Of a DNA stretch of 57,023 nt, positions 1 to 10,884 are shown in pieces; the first letter of the stretch is position 1; each line of letters begins with the position of its first letter. The stretch is taken from the NCBI GenBank assembly GCA_004802705.1, contig SGPL01000180.1, positions 1 through 57,023 of the forward strand, read 5' to 3'. A program made the position numbers and the translations under genes. This DNA comes from Bondarzewia mesenterica (Eukaryota > Basidiomycota > Agaricomycetes > Russulales > Bondarzewiaceae). A model generated the notes under the pieces. That model ran no database searches. It was given only the letters and a program-made list of their open reading frames with translations, and had not been told where the DNA came from.

Positions 1-162
1 ATGGGCGTTGGGCGTTTTTTGTAGGACTAAGTAGGACTAAGTATACCTCTTGTCTGTCAGGGCATTTGAGGTAATTGCGTCCGGCAGAGAGTGATTCGCG
101 ATGCGACTGAGTGACAGTGTAGAACACAACGGGATGATGTATCTATGAGTCAAAAATATGTT

Positions 163-2060
163 CATGAAAAAATACGAAGCGACTTCGGATTAGTTCCAAG
201 CCGACGGTCGAATTTGATACGAGAGGTTATGCACCACCGTAGGATGCGATGGTCCAGTTGATACCGGCGACTGCGAGTCATCCAAGGCATCGTCATCTTG
301 AAAAGGGATGCGGGGAGGATCGCTCGACGGCCACTCGGCCACTTTTTCTTCCTCCAGCGATGACGCCCACCTGCGCCGTACGAACCTCTGCCTCCAAATG
401 CAGTATGCGCGCGAATGACGTCCGGAGATCGTCGCGCCAGAAGTTGGCGTGAGACCTTGGATACGGACTGTCTGTCCGGCTCTAACCTTACATCGACCAA
501 TTCGTCGGGAAAAGGGATGGGTTCCTCGCCTTCGGCCTCGCTTTCCTCACGCAACCGCTCGTAAAGCAATCTCCGATGCAAGTGATGTCGCCGTTCGCAG
601 TCGTTGAACGGCTGCTGATCTTCGTCAAAAACGGGAGGAGGTGGCTTCAATGGCTTCAATCCACGCAGGTAGTACGTCTGTCGATCGCTCGCTGCGTCTT
701 CTGATGGCAGACGGAACGCTTCCATGGCTCCCAGCCACTCCATTTCGCAGGCTTCGTAGTCCCTGAGGATAGACACCGACATCGCCTGTTGCGCGAATGC
801 TTTGAAGGTGGCATTAGCAGCCCACTGGGCCAACAACGACTTGAGACGCTCCGGATCCCGGCCCTCGGGCGGCCAAGGCAGCCACTGTCTGGAAGATCCG
901 TCGCCAACCTGCTTCTCCTTGCCCTTGCCCTTCTTATCCACCTTCCAAGCATCTATAAGGCGTTCCAGATCAGCATCTATATCATCTGCGATTCCGCTTG
1001 CATCATCTCTCTCGCGTGCGGGCATGGAAGGCGGCCGCAAAGGCAAATTTTTCATCGGCCGTTCTATCTGCGGTAGCTGAATGGGCTCAGGAGGGGCAAC
1101 TCTCTGCATCTGCATCTGGCGCTCTCGTTCTTGCTCTTGCTCACGTTCTCGTTCTCGTTCTCGTTCTCGCTCCCATTCTCGAGCCACCTCCCGCTCCCGC
1201 TCCTCTTGCTCCTCTCCTTCTGCCAACAAATCGCCATCTTCAAACACACCAGGACGCGCATTCTGTGAAATCCACTCGCGCAGCAGGAACACGGCGATAA
1301 ACGCGAGCACGATCAGCGTCGCGATAATTTGACCGGTAAAGATGTCCTTCGAGATCGTGCGTAGGAGCGGATGTGTGACAATCAGGGTGAGCGAAGACCT
1401 GGATTCGTCGGACGAGGGCGAGGGCGAGACCGTGGTGTTCGCGGACGAGTGCGCACGAGCCGTAAGGTTGTAAAAGAAGGACATCGAGGCAGGCGCAGCA
1501 GCGCGCGCACGCGCTGATCCACCAAGGGCTAGAAATTCTGGTCAAGAAGTCGATTTCAATGATATGATAACAAAAGGGACGCACGTCGAATTGCCTATGG
1601 TAAAATACATCCGCCACGTCCAGATAGTGACCCAAGGCAGGACGGCAAGCCAGCCTAATGCAACCACAACGGCACGCAAGCAGAAGAGGATGGCGAAGAG
1701 TGCATGTTGGACGAAGCTTCGAAGGAGCAGGGCAACGGGGATGTGTCTGCGCATGCCCGGGCGTAGACTGTCTCCACGCGTTATTTAAGACATGCAACCC
1801 AACCTAGGGAACTTACCTTTCGTGAACGCATATGGGTGCTTACACACGTCGCATGTCTTCTTCTTGCTATGAGTGAGCCATGTCGTCAAACTGTACTCCG
1901 ATACCGATCAGGTAGGGACGAAGATGAGGTGAGGAAGATACTGACCAGTCTTGACGGATGTAACGTATAGTGCCCGAGCATGCAAATGGATGAAAGAGAG
2001 GTGATCTGGTTTGGCAGGGCACGGCAAATGCGACAAATCTTCAATTCAGCCTCTCAGTGA
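163..2060 (-). pseudogene. SSM4: Doa10/Ssm4-like (MARCH6) ER E3 ubiquitin ligase, N-terminal fragment with frame breaks
   Basis: Reading the minus strand from about 2040 down, pieces of a RING-CH domain appear (CRIC; CSGTIRY; then TCDVCKHPYAFTK after a short intron near 1895-1950). They are followed by the first membrane segment (VALLLRSFVQHALFAILFCL, near 1735), a second hydrophobic segment (near 1345) ending in REWISQNARPG, and a long Glu/Arg-rich loop. This is the order of Doa10/MARCH6, a polytopic ER ligase of ER-associated degradation. The frame is lost between CRIC and CSGT, at VYA/GMRRHIPV (near 1760), and again near 370; an in-frame TAA follows near 178. The RING-CH histidine position reads Arg (YIRQDC) and the CxC pair is disturbed. 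A full protein would be well over 1,000 residues, and the transmembrane C-terminal half is not visible before the window edge. The damage suggests a relic copy, although base-calling errors could contribute. Identification is by family recognition. Confidence 0.7.
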
Positions 2061-2579
2061 GAATGCTCGAATCTGCTGGCCTTCAGTTGAGCACGCACCT
2101 AACACCTCCTGCATCGCTTTTGAACGTCAAAGAAAGAGTGTTATATGTAGTGTTGGCTATCTAGATTGAAATCCCATTCAAGATTGGCGTGTTCAATCTG
2201 CGCTAGATGGCGCGAGACGTGAGATGGTGGTGGTAGGAGGAGAAAGTGATCGTGTTAGTCAGCACATGTACTCCTCGGTACTCAGGAAGTACAACTTTTT
2301 CTTAAAGTAAGAAGGCTATATGGCCTTCTGCAGACCTCGATAACAAAATGATGGCAAAGCGAAAAGAGTAGTTGAGCGAAAGTGGGTTGAATGCGACGGC
2401 ATCAAAAAGCGCAAACGAAAGCGCAGGAGCCCATATCACGCCGCGTTACGCCACTCCTTTCGCGCAGGCGGCAGCGGCGCGCACCACTCGCGCACCACCG
2501 CCGTAACTTGGACTCGGACATTGTTCACACACGCTCACCATACCCTTATCTTCAAGTGCTTTCTGTTGCAACTGCTACA
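2061..2579. other. Intergenic stretch, no gene recognised
   Basis: No supported coding region was found. From 2391 an open frame runs in phase into the HNH-domain gene and would add a basic 63-residue leader. I took the downstream ATG at 2580 as the more likely start because the protein-like sequence begins there. Confidence 0.4.
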
Positions 2580-3094
2580 ATGGAACAACTGCGGGAGGTC
2601 ACGCTAACCATCAAAATCCATGAGGATGGTACTCGAAGCTCCGCACTGAGGGTCCCCATCACAGACCTTGAACGCCTGTCGGTCAGACCTCTGAAATGGC
2701 TGCGTTTTGTAGCGTATGCTATCATGGGTGTGCAAGGAGAGCTTTACCATATGCCAGGTCCATCTGAGCTGGAGGGAGAAGTGGTGAACTATGCTGAGCC
2801 TTCGGTAAACCACCTTCAATCTGAGTATTACTTTGTGCCATCCCGTAAGTCACCCGGAAATTGTATGCAATGTTTCTGTCTGAAAATTTGGCTTGCTTGA
2901 TAGGCTTTCTGGTTGATGGCTTGATCGATGATCAAGCAATGAACTTTTCTGTGATGAGTAGTGTGGGCAGTGCTCGGCTGCACAACTTTTGGACGGAAGT
3001 TGCTGAGCGAGATGGTGATTGTTGTATTTTCACTGGATTCTCAAAACCATTGTGTATCGCTGCTCATATTATCCCTCATGCAAAAGGAGATGAG
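2580..3094 (+). pseudogene. HNH-endonuclease-domain protein, 3'-truncated
   Basis: Exon 1 (2580-2844) encodes MEQLREVTLTIKI and a ~88-residue N-terminal domain. A GTAAGT...TAG intron (2845-2903) joins in phase to exon 2 (2904-3094), which carries RDGDCCIFTG and AAHIIPHAKGDE. These match the start of fungal HNH-type domains, in which the two histidines and nearby acidic residues form the metal site. The reading ends at a possible donor (GTAAAG, 3095), and the rest of the HNH domain (the downstream Asn/His helix) is not found. Beyond it lie a tandem repeat and a Helitron, so the gene was probably cut by that insertion. Such HNH proteins are common in basidiomycete genomes and their function is not established. 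The HNH fold assignment is by motif only. Confidence 0.55.
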
Positions 3095-3220
3095 GTAAAG
3101 TTATCATTTATATCTAGTGCTTTCAAGTTTGATAATCTTGCTATCCAAACTATATAAGCACACTATCTGGTGTGCCTGTCGTCCACCAACGTGACCTTTT
3201 TCGCTCCACTGTCTTTCCGC

Positions 3221-3385
3221 CCTGCTCCGCGACCGTGCTGCAGCACTTGCCGCTGTGGCTGTGCATTGTTTTTGATGTTTTTTGCTCTGCTCCGTGACCA
3301 CCCTGCTCCGCGACCGTGCTGCAGGACTTGGTGCTGTGGCTGTGTGGTGTCATTTGTGCTGTCTTGCTCTGCTCCGCGGCCGTGT
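3221..3385. repeat. 81-bp tandem repeat, two copies plus a partial third
   Basis: The block beginning CCTGCTCCGCGACCGTGCTG at 3221 recurs at 3302 (period 81 nt), and a more diverged start (CTGCTCCGCGGCCGTG) follows near 3366. The unit also carries CTGTGGCTGTG. It lies between the truncated HNH gene and the Helitron coding region, so it may belong to the 5' part of the Helitron. It opens long frames on both strands that are Cys-rich (plus) or Gln/His/Gly-rich (minus); I regard these as artefacts of the repeat. Confidence 0.75.
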
Positions 3386-3571
3386 GGCGTGACTTGCTGT
3401 TTTTGGTGGGAGAGGGCAGCGGATCTGGTCACTCACAGCGGGTGCATCACTTCGTGCATCACAGTAGAACTGTTGTTGTCATATTGTGCGTCATCTCTGA
3501 CTCTTTGAATTGTTCATTATAAAAGCGCGTGTTGATTTCTCGCTGTACGTATCTTTCTGTTGTTGTTCACC

Positions 3572-4405
3572 ATGTCTTCTTCCACCTATTATTTAGGTCC
3601 CGTGGGGATTGTCTCTCGCAAGCGCGTCGACATTGCGAAGCCCCGTACTCATATTTATGATGGTTTTATTGCTGTGAACGACAATGACGACAGCGACCTC
3701 GAAGCGCGCGTTTATGTCTATGTTCCTCCTGGCGAGGCAGCTCCTGAAGACAGGACGTACTTCGTCTGCGCTCGTCTTGGTTTATCAGCTGCTGTGCCAG
3801 TTGATAACGATGCTGATGGCAGTGAGCGCCTCAGTGACAGTGGGAAAGCCGTTGCGACGGTTCAATATTTGGAATTGTTTGTTTCTGACGTATGCTTTCC
3901 CTTCATTTGCTTGCGAAATGATATTCATACTTTCCTGTAGAGCATGAGGTCTTTACCTTCGCGTGTTCGTTTCGCGGGGTACACGATATCCTGTGGTAAG
4001 GCCAATCAGACGCCTTCCGACGTTGCTGATGAACGGGGTTTCGACATGAGTATTTCTCAGTGGATGGGAGGCGGTAACTGTGACATACGGCTCCGCATCT
4101 ACATTCCGGATACTCCGAAATTCTCGAAGACGAGGATTCCTGGAATCAACACGTCTCTTTCTGTGGCAGGCCATCTTTTTGATGTTCGCGATGGCCGGTG
4201 CTTCGTGCATGCTTGCGACGTCGGGTTGGGTCCTATTGTGGCAAACACTATGCAGTATAACATTCCCCCTCCTCGCGTTGGTCCGAAGAAGTACGATTGG
4301 GGCAAAGGAAAGATGGGCGACACTGCAGAGAGCTCTCTCAAACGCAAGCGTGATGATGATGGTGGAGACAGTGGTAGTCAAAGTTCTCAGTCCACCGTTA
4401 TTTGA
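3572..4405 (+). CDS. Helitron-associated protein of unknown function (260 aa)
   Basis: Two exons (3572-3889; 3941-4405) joined through GTATGC...TGTAG give an uninterrupted 260-residue protein. The first half has alternating hydrophobic/charged stretches (RVYVYVPPGE, TYFVCARLGL) that suggest a beta-rich fold. The C-terminal tail is basic then acidic and Ser/Gln-rich (SSLKRKRDDDGG), resembling a nuclear-localisation tail. It lies ~120 bp upstream of the Rep-helicase in the same orientation. Plant and animal Helitrons can carry RPA/OB-fold single-strand-binding companions, so a similar role is possible here, but I see no diagnostic motif. It is intact although its Rep partner is broken. An in-frame ATG at 3560 would add four residues. 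Confidence 0.6.
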
Positions 4406-4528
4406 AACTGTTCGGGCCTCCTGTTTCTTAGTAATGTGTACTTGCCTCCTGATCTTCTGTATTCTCTATTCGCCTGCTCTCTGTGTATAAATAGTGGATG
4501 GAACTGTCCAAAATACGATAAAATCATT

Positions 4529-7500
4529 ATGCCTCTTTCTCTTACCAGTGATGCTGCCCGCTCTCGCGAGCGACGACAAGATTCGCAATACAATGTTCAA
4601 CAACGTGCTTCACGTGCTGCTCATGCGCGCGTTCGTGCTCCACAAACTTGGTGGGGCAAACTGATGTCGAGACCTCCCTCCCCTTTCAATCCTCCGTCAT
4701 GGAACCGCCGTTGCCCTCACTGTTGCGCATTATTATTGTCAACAGAACCTGACAACAAATGCTGTGGATCTGGTCACCGTCTATTGCCGCGGCTTCCTTC
4801 ATGGCCTTCGCAACTGACAGCTTTACTTCAGTGGCCATCTTTGGCGAAGAATTTTGTCACTCATTGTCGATCCATCAACAACTTTTTTTCTTTCGCAGGC
4901 ATTGCTGTATCTGGCGGTTTCACCTGTTTTCCCGCCGGAACAGGTCCTCCTACAGTCACCATTACTGGCCGCACGTATCACATCGTGCGGGATGCTGAGA
5001 CTCCTGCCCATTCTATCCATTGGTTTCTCCATGACAAGGATACTCGCACATCAACCGCCCTTGACTTTGGCATACATGCGACAATCGTTCAAGGCATCCG
5101 TGACATGCTTCTTCGTATTAACCCTTACGTTCACTCATTGCGGCCAATTCGACCTTCTACTACTGCACACGTTGCACGAGATATCGAACTACGAGAGCAC
5201 ACAGCCAATGGCGAATTTGTAGCACTATTACACGTAGCAAACACGACGATAACCACACCCCACTCAATTATCATCCAGGGCAGCCGCCAGCCTAACGCTC
5301 ATATACTTGACATTCTTACTAGGCACTATCGACCGTTGCACTATGTGCTTTTCTTCCCTCATGGAGACCCAGGTTGGGGTATTTCCCCTTTCTCTGCGTT
5401 GTCGAATCTCAGCCAGATTCAATGGTATCGATCCCGACTGTTCCGCGATGATGATGACTGTTTCACGACACTCGGCCAGTTGACATGCGAATATCTGGTA
5501 GATATGTATTCACGTGTTGAAGAGGAGCGGCTGTCGTACATTTCGAGGGAATGGCAACATCAGGCTGAAGTGGAAGCTGAGCGATCTCCATCTCCTGACG
5601 ATGGCGCCAAATGCAAGCTATCTTTGCCTGCTAGCTTTGTTGGGTCTCGCGCGTGGGCTTCTGAGGAGACAGCGGATAGTATGGCTCTTGGCAGATGTTA
5701 CAGCAAACTGTCATTTTTCTGCACCATGACATTCAACCCTAATTGGCTGGAAGTCCGTGCTCATCTGACATACAGTCAGTCTGCATCTGATATTCCATTC
5801 ATCATTGCCCATGTTTTCAAAGCACGTCTGGATGCCATTCTGCACATTTTACGCACCCGCTTCGGGAAAAAACTGTACCTCATCAAAATTGTGGAGTTTC
5901 AACGCCGCGGTTTTCCTCACGCTCATATCGTTTTTAAAGTTCGTCCCTTTCATTCTCTTAATGGACCTCAGTTTCTTTACTGCATGACTAGATTTCTCCA
6001 GAACTACCAATCGGAGAACTCGACATGCTCATATCCGCTGAGCTTCCTATTGATGACCTCGCTCTGCGCGAAAAAGTCCTTCGTTACAATATGCACCCTA
6101 CTGATCATCTCGCGTGAGCATACAGCCGCTGTAAGGTTAACGGCCGCTGTATTTACAAATTTCCTGACGACCTTCATGACACCACTATACTGAACGACCA
6201 TGGATGTGTTCAATGGCGACGGCGGCATGATGCCGACTGATGGGTCGTGCCGTATTGCCCTGCTCTTCTCAATTTTGCCAACTGCCACTTTCATTTCGAT
6301 GTCGTCTTCACATCCCATGTGTTCATGTACCTATACAAGTACTTACACAAAGGTCCTGACTAGGCGCACTTCAGCATACACCAGCCCGGTCAACAGTCCG
6401 ATGACATTCAGGACTATGTCAAAGGCCGTTACCTTTCAGCCCCTGAAGCCGCATGGAGAATTCTTGGATATGACACCACACGCAAAGAACCATCAGTGAC
6501 ATGCCTCCCCATCCATCTCCCTGGAGAGAACAGGCCTCAATTTTGTCGTGTTGATATGTCCAACACATCCTCAACGTCCTTTCTCGACCGTTACTTCCTA
6601 CGTCCACCATTTTTGTCATCCTACCGATACGAAATGTACTTTGAACAATTCATACTTTATGCATACAATGGCGAGCCGCTCCGGGATCATGAAGTTCTCG
6701 AATTGTCCGACAATGTCGTGTGACAGAAAAAAATTGCAAAACGCTCTAACGGAAAGAAAGTCGCGCGCATTCGGATGGTACCCTTCAATGCTGGTGACGT
6801 GTTCTACTTGCGACTCATCCTGTTGCACACTCCTGCACAATCATTCCTTGATGCACGCACAGTCCACGGCACAATTCACGACACCTTTCATGATGCTGCG
6901 AAAGCATTACTTCTAGTGAACGATGCCAACGAAGGTCTGCTCGCTCTCGAGGAAGCTGTCGACAGCTTACACACACCTACTCAACTACGTTTCCTTTTCA
7001 TTCGCATTATTATTGAAGGATTTCTAGCATTGCCCTTATGGGATCATTTCTGTGATGCTTTAATTCTCGACCACTACGATCGAACGCAATCAACTACAGC
7101 TGCCATCGATCATACCCTTCACGATGTCACAGTGCTACTTGCAGACTCAGGAAAACACCTTCATTTCTATGGTTTACCTGAGCCTTCTCTCATGTACTCA
7201 GAAGAAGTGGAACATGAGCTCGCATTTTTCGAATGACAACATCCGGCGTTACGAAATGATGCAGACAATATGTACAACTGCCTCACTGTCGAACAGCAAC
7301 ATTACTTCGACGACATTTTTTCCTACCATCATGAACCCCGTTCGTCTCACACACCTTGCTATCTTACTCATGCACTGACGATTATTAGCATCACACACAT
7401 ACGACATTCTTCATTGAAGGACAACCTGGACGTGGAAAAAGTTATCTAGTGAACGCACTCACAAAAGCTGTGCGATCGCGCTCCCGTATCGCTCTCGTTG

Positions 7501-7750
7501 TCGGCACTTCAGCCCTTGCTGCAACCCTGTACGACCGTGGGCGCACTGCACATCATCTCTTTGGAATTCCTGTAACAGACGTACGCATTTTTCACCCTCC
7601 ATTTCTATGCAAGCAACCATCTAATCTTGCACATCAGAACAATATCAACCTCAAATCAAAAATTGGCCTTTATTCACACAGGGCAGATCTCATTCATGCT
7701 GTGTCCGTTATAATCTGGGATGAACTCCCGATGGCTAATAAAGCCGCATA
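4529..7750 (+). pseudogene. Helitron Rep-helicase, decayed and truncated
   Basis: The N-terminal half has a Cys-pair zinc-like region (CPHCCALLL), the Helitron-like domain start (CFTTLGQLTCEYLVDMYSR), LPASF, the stretch TMTFNPNWLEV, and the HUH motif FPHAHIV near 5915. After frame loss around 5950-6010 the protein continues in other frames: TELPIGELD, CIYKFPDDLHDTT, YLYKYLHKG (the Rep tyrosine pair region, near 6330), then IIIEGFLALPLW. The helicase starts with Walker A GQPGRGKSYLV (near 7420) and Walker B IIWDELPM (near 7718). Stops interrupt the reading near 6116, 6361 and 6721. The enzyme nicks and unwinds DNA for rolling-circle transposition; this copy lacks most helicase motifs and cannot be active. 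Confidence 0.85.
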
Positions 7751-7776
7751 GGAATGCGTCAACAATTTGTGCAGAA

Positions 7777-7801
7777 CATCAGGAAAAGGGCACTTTTACT
7801 T
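7777..7801 (+). repeat. Left terminal inverted repeat of Plavaka element
   Basis: The sequence begins CATCAGGAAAAGGGCAC. Its reverse complement is at the right end; over 25 bp only position 18 differs. Confidence 0.9.
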
Positions 7802-8298
7802 TTTTTGGACTTTAGCGACTTATGCGACTCGTACGAGTCGGCCAAGTCCGTCCAAGTCCGTTTAAGTGCCGAAAGTAGGCTACTTTTTTTTTCCAGTCAT
7901 TCCAGACAAGTGTTCGTTTTTCCAGTTCATAAGTAGCATAAAGTACATTGCAAGTTCAGAAAAAGTTCACTCATTTTTTGCAAGTATACAGTCACTTACA
8001 GCTGATTTTTTAGTAGATACTTTTTTCAGCCAGTGTCAGTTTTAAAAGTCTGAAATAAGTTGTGTATATATATCATTATTTTATCGGGGGTTTTTTTTTC
8101 CTTTTTTCCTGCTATTTTTAGCACAGTGTAAAATATCAAAAAAAAATGCCACACGGCGTTGATTAATCACAATGACGAGTACAAAAAATATGCTAAAGAA
8201 GATGGCGGCTCGTGGAGATGGATGCATGAGTGACGAAGGGGCATATAAAACTTATCGGACAAAAACATTTCCTGTCGTGGGCACCCGACCATACTCAT
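7794..8298. repeat. Left subterminal region of Plavaka element
   Basis: No gene is present. The stretch is T-rich and contains repeated AAGTCCG and ACTTA motifs. It also holds a perfect 16-bp palindrome, CGACTCGTACGAGTCG (7825-7840). The right subterminal region carries a related imperfect palindrome (CCGACAAGTCGG near 14917). Such repeats usually bind transposase. Confidence 0.6.
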
Positions 8299-10884
8299 TC
8301 ACGCCGCCTGCTTCAGCACTTCGCCGCCCTCGATCTCCTCGATCTCCATGGTAGCATCCGTGATTGCAGCATTCTCAATCTCCTCGACCTCCATGCCCTC
8401 GACATCCGTATCCTCGACATCTATGCCCTCGACCTCCATGCGCTCGACCTCTGTGTCCTCAATATCCTCGATATCCTCTGAGTCGATCTCTGCATCCTCA
8501 TCCTCCATAGCCTCACCACTCTCATTCTCCATGGCCTTACTGCTCTTATTCTTCCCCATGTGCTCATCATCCGTGTCCTCATCAATAGTCTCATCGTCAG
8601 ACTCAATATCGATGCACCGTGCACGCTTTGATCCCATTTTGCTGCCGAAACCGAGGGCATTCAATGCCACCACTGCCGCATGCCCGCGACCCATCTCGTT
8701 AATCAAAAGAGCACCGGCCACCAACTTACTCCAGCCCCTCTCGCTCTTGTCTTGAAGATCGGCCACATAATCCAAGGTTTTGTCTCCCCAGTTGTCTGAT
8801 GAGAATTGAGATGCTGCCCCCTGGGTCTCCTTTACCATTTCCCCTGTTGCATGTAAGACGAGTGCGCGCTCCACCTGTATAGTGCTGCAGTTAGTGGTTA
8901 CTGTGGTATAAATGTGAACGAATGAGCTTACCGCACAAGATGCGAGTCCAACAGCACCAATTGGGTGCTCTGCTCTCTTTGAAATATCTGGAAGGACCTG
9001 CACCATGGTCAAATGGCTACGAAGAGAACGTAGTATAAACGATGACATGAAAGCACCCCTGTGGATCTGAATCCACAGGAGAGTTAGCATCAATGTGATC
9101 CAACGAATGGATCACTCACTTTGGTATGTACACCGACATTCTCGTCAATGCTACCCCATAAGAATGGGATGTCGCTCGTGTTCCTCTCGCTGAAGGCCAA
9201 GGCATATGCGATGAACTCCGCGCGGTCTTCTCTCGTCTCAAGTTCTTCTCCATGCACGCTGAAGAATTTTTTGACGGCCTTGACGGCCTCAGTCGCGAAT
9301 GCGCCGTGCCAATCGTAAAGGCGTTGCATTGCCTGCCAGCGCACAAAAAAATTTAGTGAGTACAGCATGCCGTGTAACAGAAGTGCTTACCACATGGAAT
9401 ATCGGCTCCCCTTTAGCTGCGAGAACACTTGGAATGTCGGGGAAGACTTTATCCCACAGCCTTTGAGCATCCTCGACGAGGTCATTTGACCAGGGTTGGC
9501 CCTGAGTTCCAATGTAATCAATCCACATGGGCACGAAGAGCACCTTCCAGCGCGGCAAGCAGTTCTTTGGTAAGTTCTTATTGGTGAACTTACGGCCCTT
9601 CGACGGTGAGGACATGGACGTAACAACCTCGATGGAAGTAGTAATGGAAGCAGGTTTCTTGTCAGCAGAGACAACTTGAAACGCGGCCTGTAGGATAAGA
9701 CAGTAAGTAGCACAGTAGCATAAAATATCAATAGTATACGACGTACCTTGCCGCTGTCCTTCAGTTTATGCAACTTCACTGCTGGCTTCACTTCAGATGA
9801 TTTCGGAGGCCTCACGACCTTCGCAAGCTGGCATGACTCGACTTTGGTCCTGGTCATCATTGCGGCCAGTTTCGCATCCACGTCTTCATCATCCTGGAGG
9901 CCGCCGTTTTCGAACATAGTGGCAGTATCAGAGTCAGTAGGAACGCTGTCAGCAAAAACATCTTCGAGTGCTGCGTGGGCATTTGCAATGGTGGCCGCGG
10001 TTCTAGACAACCAATCAGATGTAAGTAAGAGTCAAGATAGAAATCCGCGTCGCACCTAGTCTCATTGACCTTGCTTGATTGGGTTGCCTTATTAGGTAAC
10101 TTATCCTTCCAACCTGATGTGAGGCCCGATGAGACCATCACCTTAGGCTTCGCCTTCTTGACTGACGATTTCGCTTTCTTGCGATTTCTGAATACACCAA
10201 AATTAAGTGCTCGTAAACTCACAAATTTAATAGCTCACTTGTCTGAAGTATGGATGCTTGAGTCCACCTCAGCGTGCCTTCTTTTCAGATTCTTCTCACT
10301 GCCGGCCTGGACATGCCCCGTGCGGTGCAACTCTTCCATCAGTTCAGCTTCACGGACCTTCAGCAGCCTCGCGATAGTCGTGCGGACTTGAAGCTCCATG
10401 TCCTTATCAGAACTCTCGTTGTCTTGCATGTGAACGTCCTCCTCTCTTCCCCACTCTGGCCTTGCTCCCTCTGCCGTTGGCCCCCCTATCTCTATATCTT
10501 TGACTGCATCTGCAACCTCACATTAAAAATGCAAGGGTAACACTGACAGACTACTGACTTACTTTCAGAAGCCGGAGGTTTGTTGTCTGGCCAATAAAAT
10601 GCACCCTCTCTCTGAAGGGGCCTCACTGAATGTGTGGCCTTGCTCTGCAAGGTAGCCGCTGGATGAGCGGCCTCATCGTCAGTCCGCTCAGCTTCATCGC
10701 GAACGATCTTCTGATATGCCTCGACACTTTTTACCTTTGCTGCTTTGGCATCCTTCGCGGCTTTCTTTTGGGAGGCAACCATGTCGACAGCTACTTGGAC
10801 CTGTGCGGAGGTGCGGCGAGGTGCTGGCATATCAGGGCGACCAGGGTGAGCATTTTGATTTGACAGGCGAGTGGCTCTAGCCAT
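8299..10884 (-). CDS. Plavaka-associated accessory protein, function unknown (733 aa)
   Basis: Eight exons join in phase: 10884-10563, 10509-10239, 10187-10056, 10002-9747, 9687-9391, 9332-9120, 9066-8932 and 8874-8299. The N-terminal half is basic and low-complexity (Lys/Ala-rich, probably disordered and nuclear). The central ~220 residues form a conserved-looking domain with WIDYIGTQGQPW, LWDKVFPDIP, KGEPIFH and ENVGVHTK. The C-terminal ~100 residues are strongly acidic with Glu/Asp-Val/Met repeats. I recall similar proteins repeatedly next to Plavaka transposases in mushroom genomes, but know no proven function; a DNA- or chromatin-binding partner of the transposase is an inference. It is fully open while the transposase is broken. 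It shares a ~590-bp divergent region with the transposase. Confidence 0.8.

Larger units (their letters stand above)
3166..7776 (+). mobile_element. Helitron (rolling-circle transposon), degraded, 3' part missing
   Basis: The region holds a companion gene (3572-4405) and a Rep-helicase reading (4529-7750) with an HUH Rep motif, a paired-Tyr motif and a Walker A/B helicase start. The helicase domain stops just after Walker B, where the Plavaka inverted repeat begins (7777). No CTRR-type 3' end with hairpin was found. The 5' boundary is uncertain: an A|TC junction at 3165/3166 would fit the Helitron insertion rule and abuts the broken HNH gene, but this is only a guess. Several in-frame TGA/TAG codons show the element can no longer move by itself. 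Confidence 0.7.

Noticed and set aside
1131..1190. GTTCTC tandem tract considered as a microsatellite
   Set aside because: It is coding in the Doa10 fragment (Glu-Arg repeats), a common low-complexity linker.
3170..3508. Cys-rich plus-strand open frame of 112 codons and three Gln/His-rich minus-strand frames
   Set aside because: They are produced by the 81-bp tandem repeat read in all phases. No start context, signal peptide or splice support.
8348..8755. Ser-rich plus-strand frame of 135 codons
   Set aside because: It is the antisense of the acidic Glu/Asp repeat tail of the Plavaka accessory protein.
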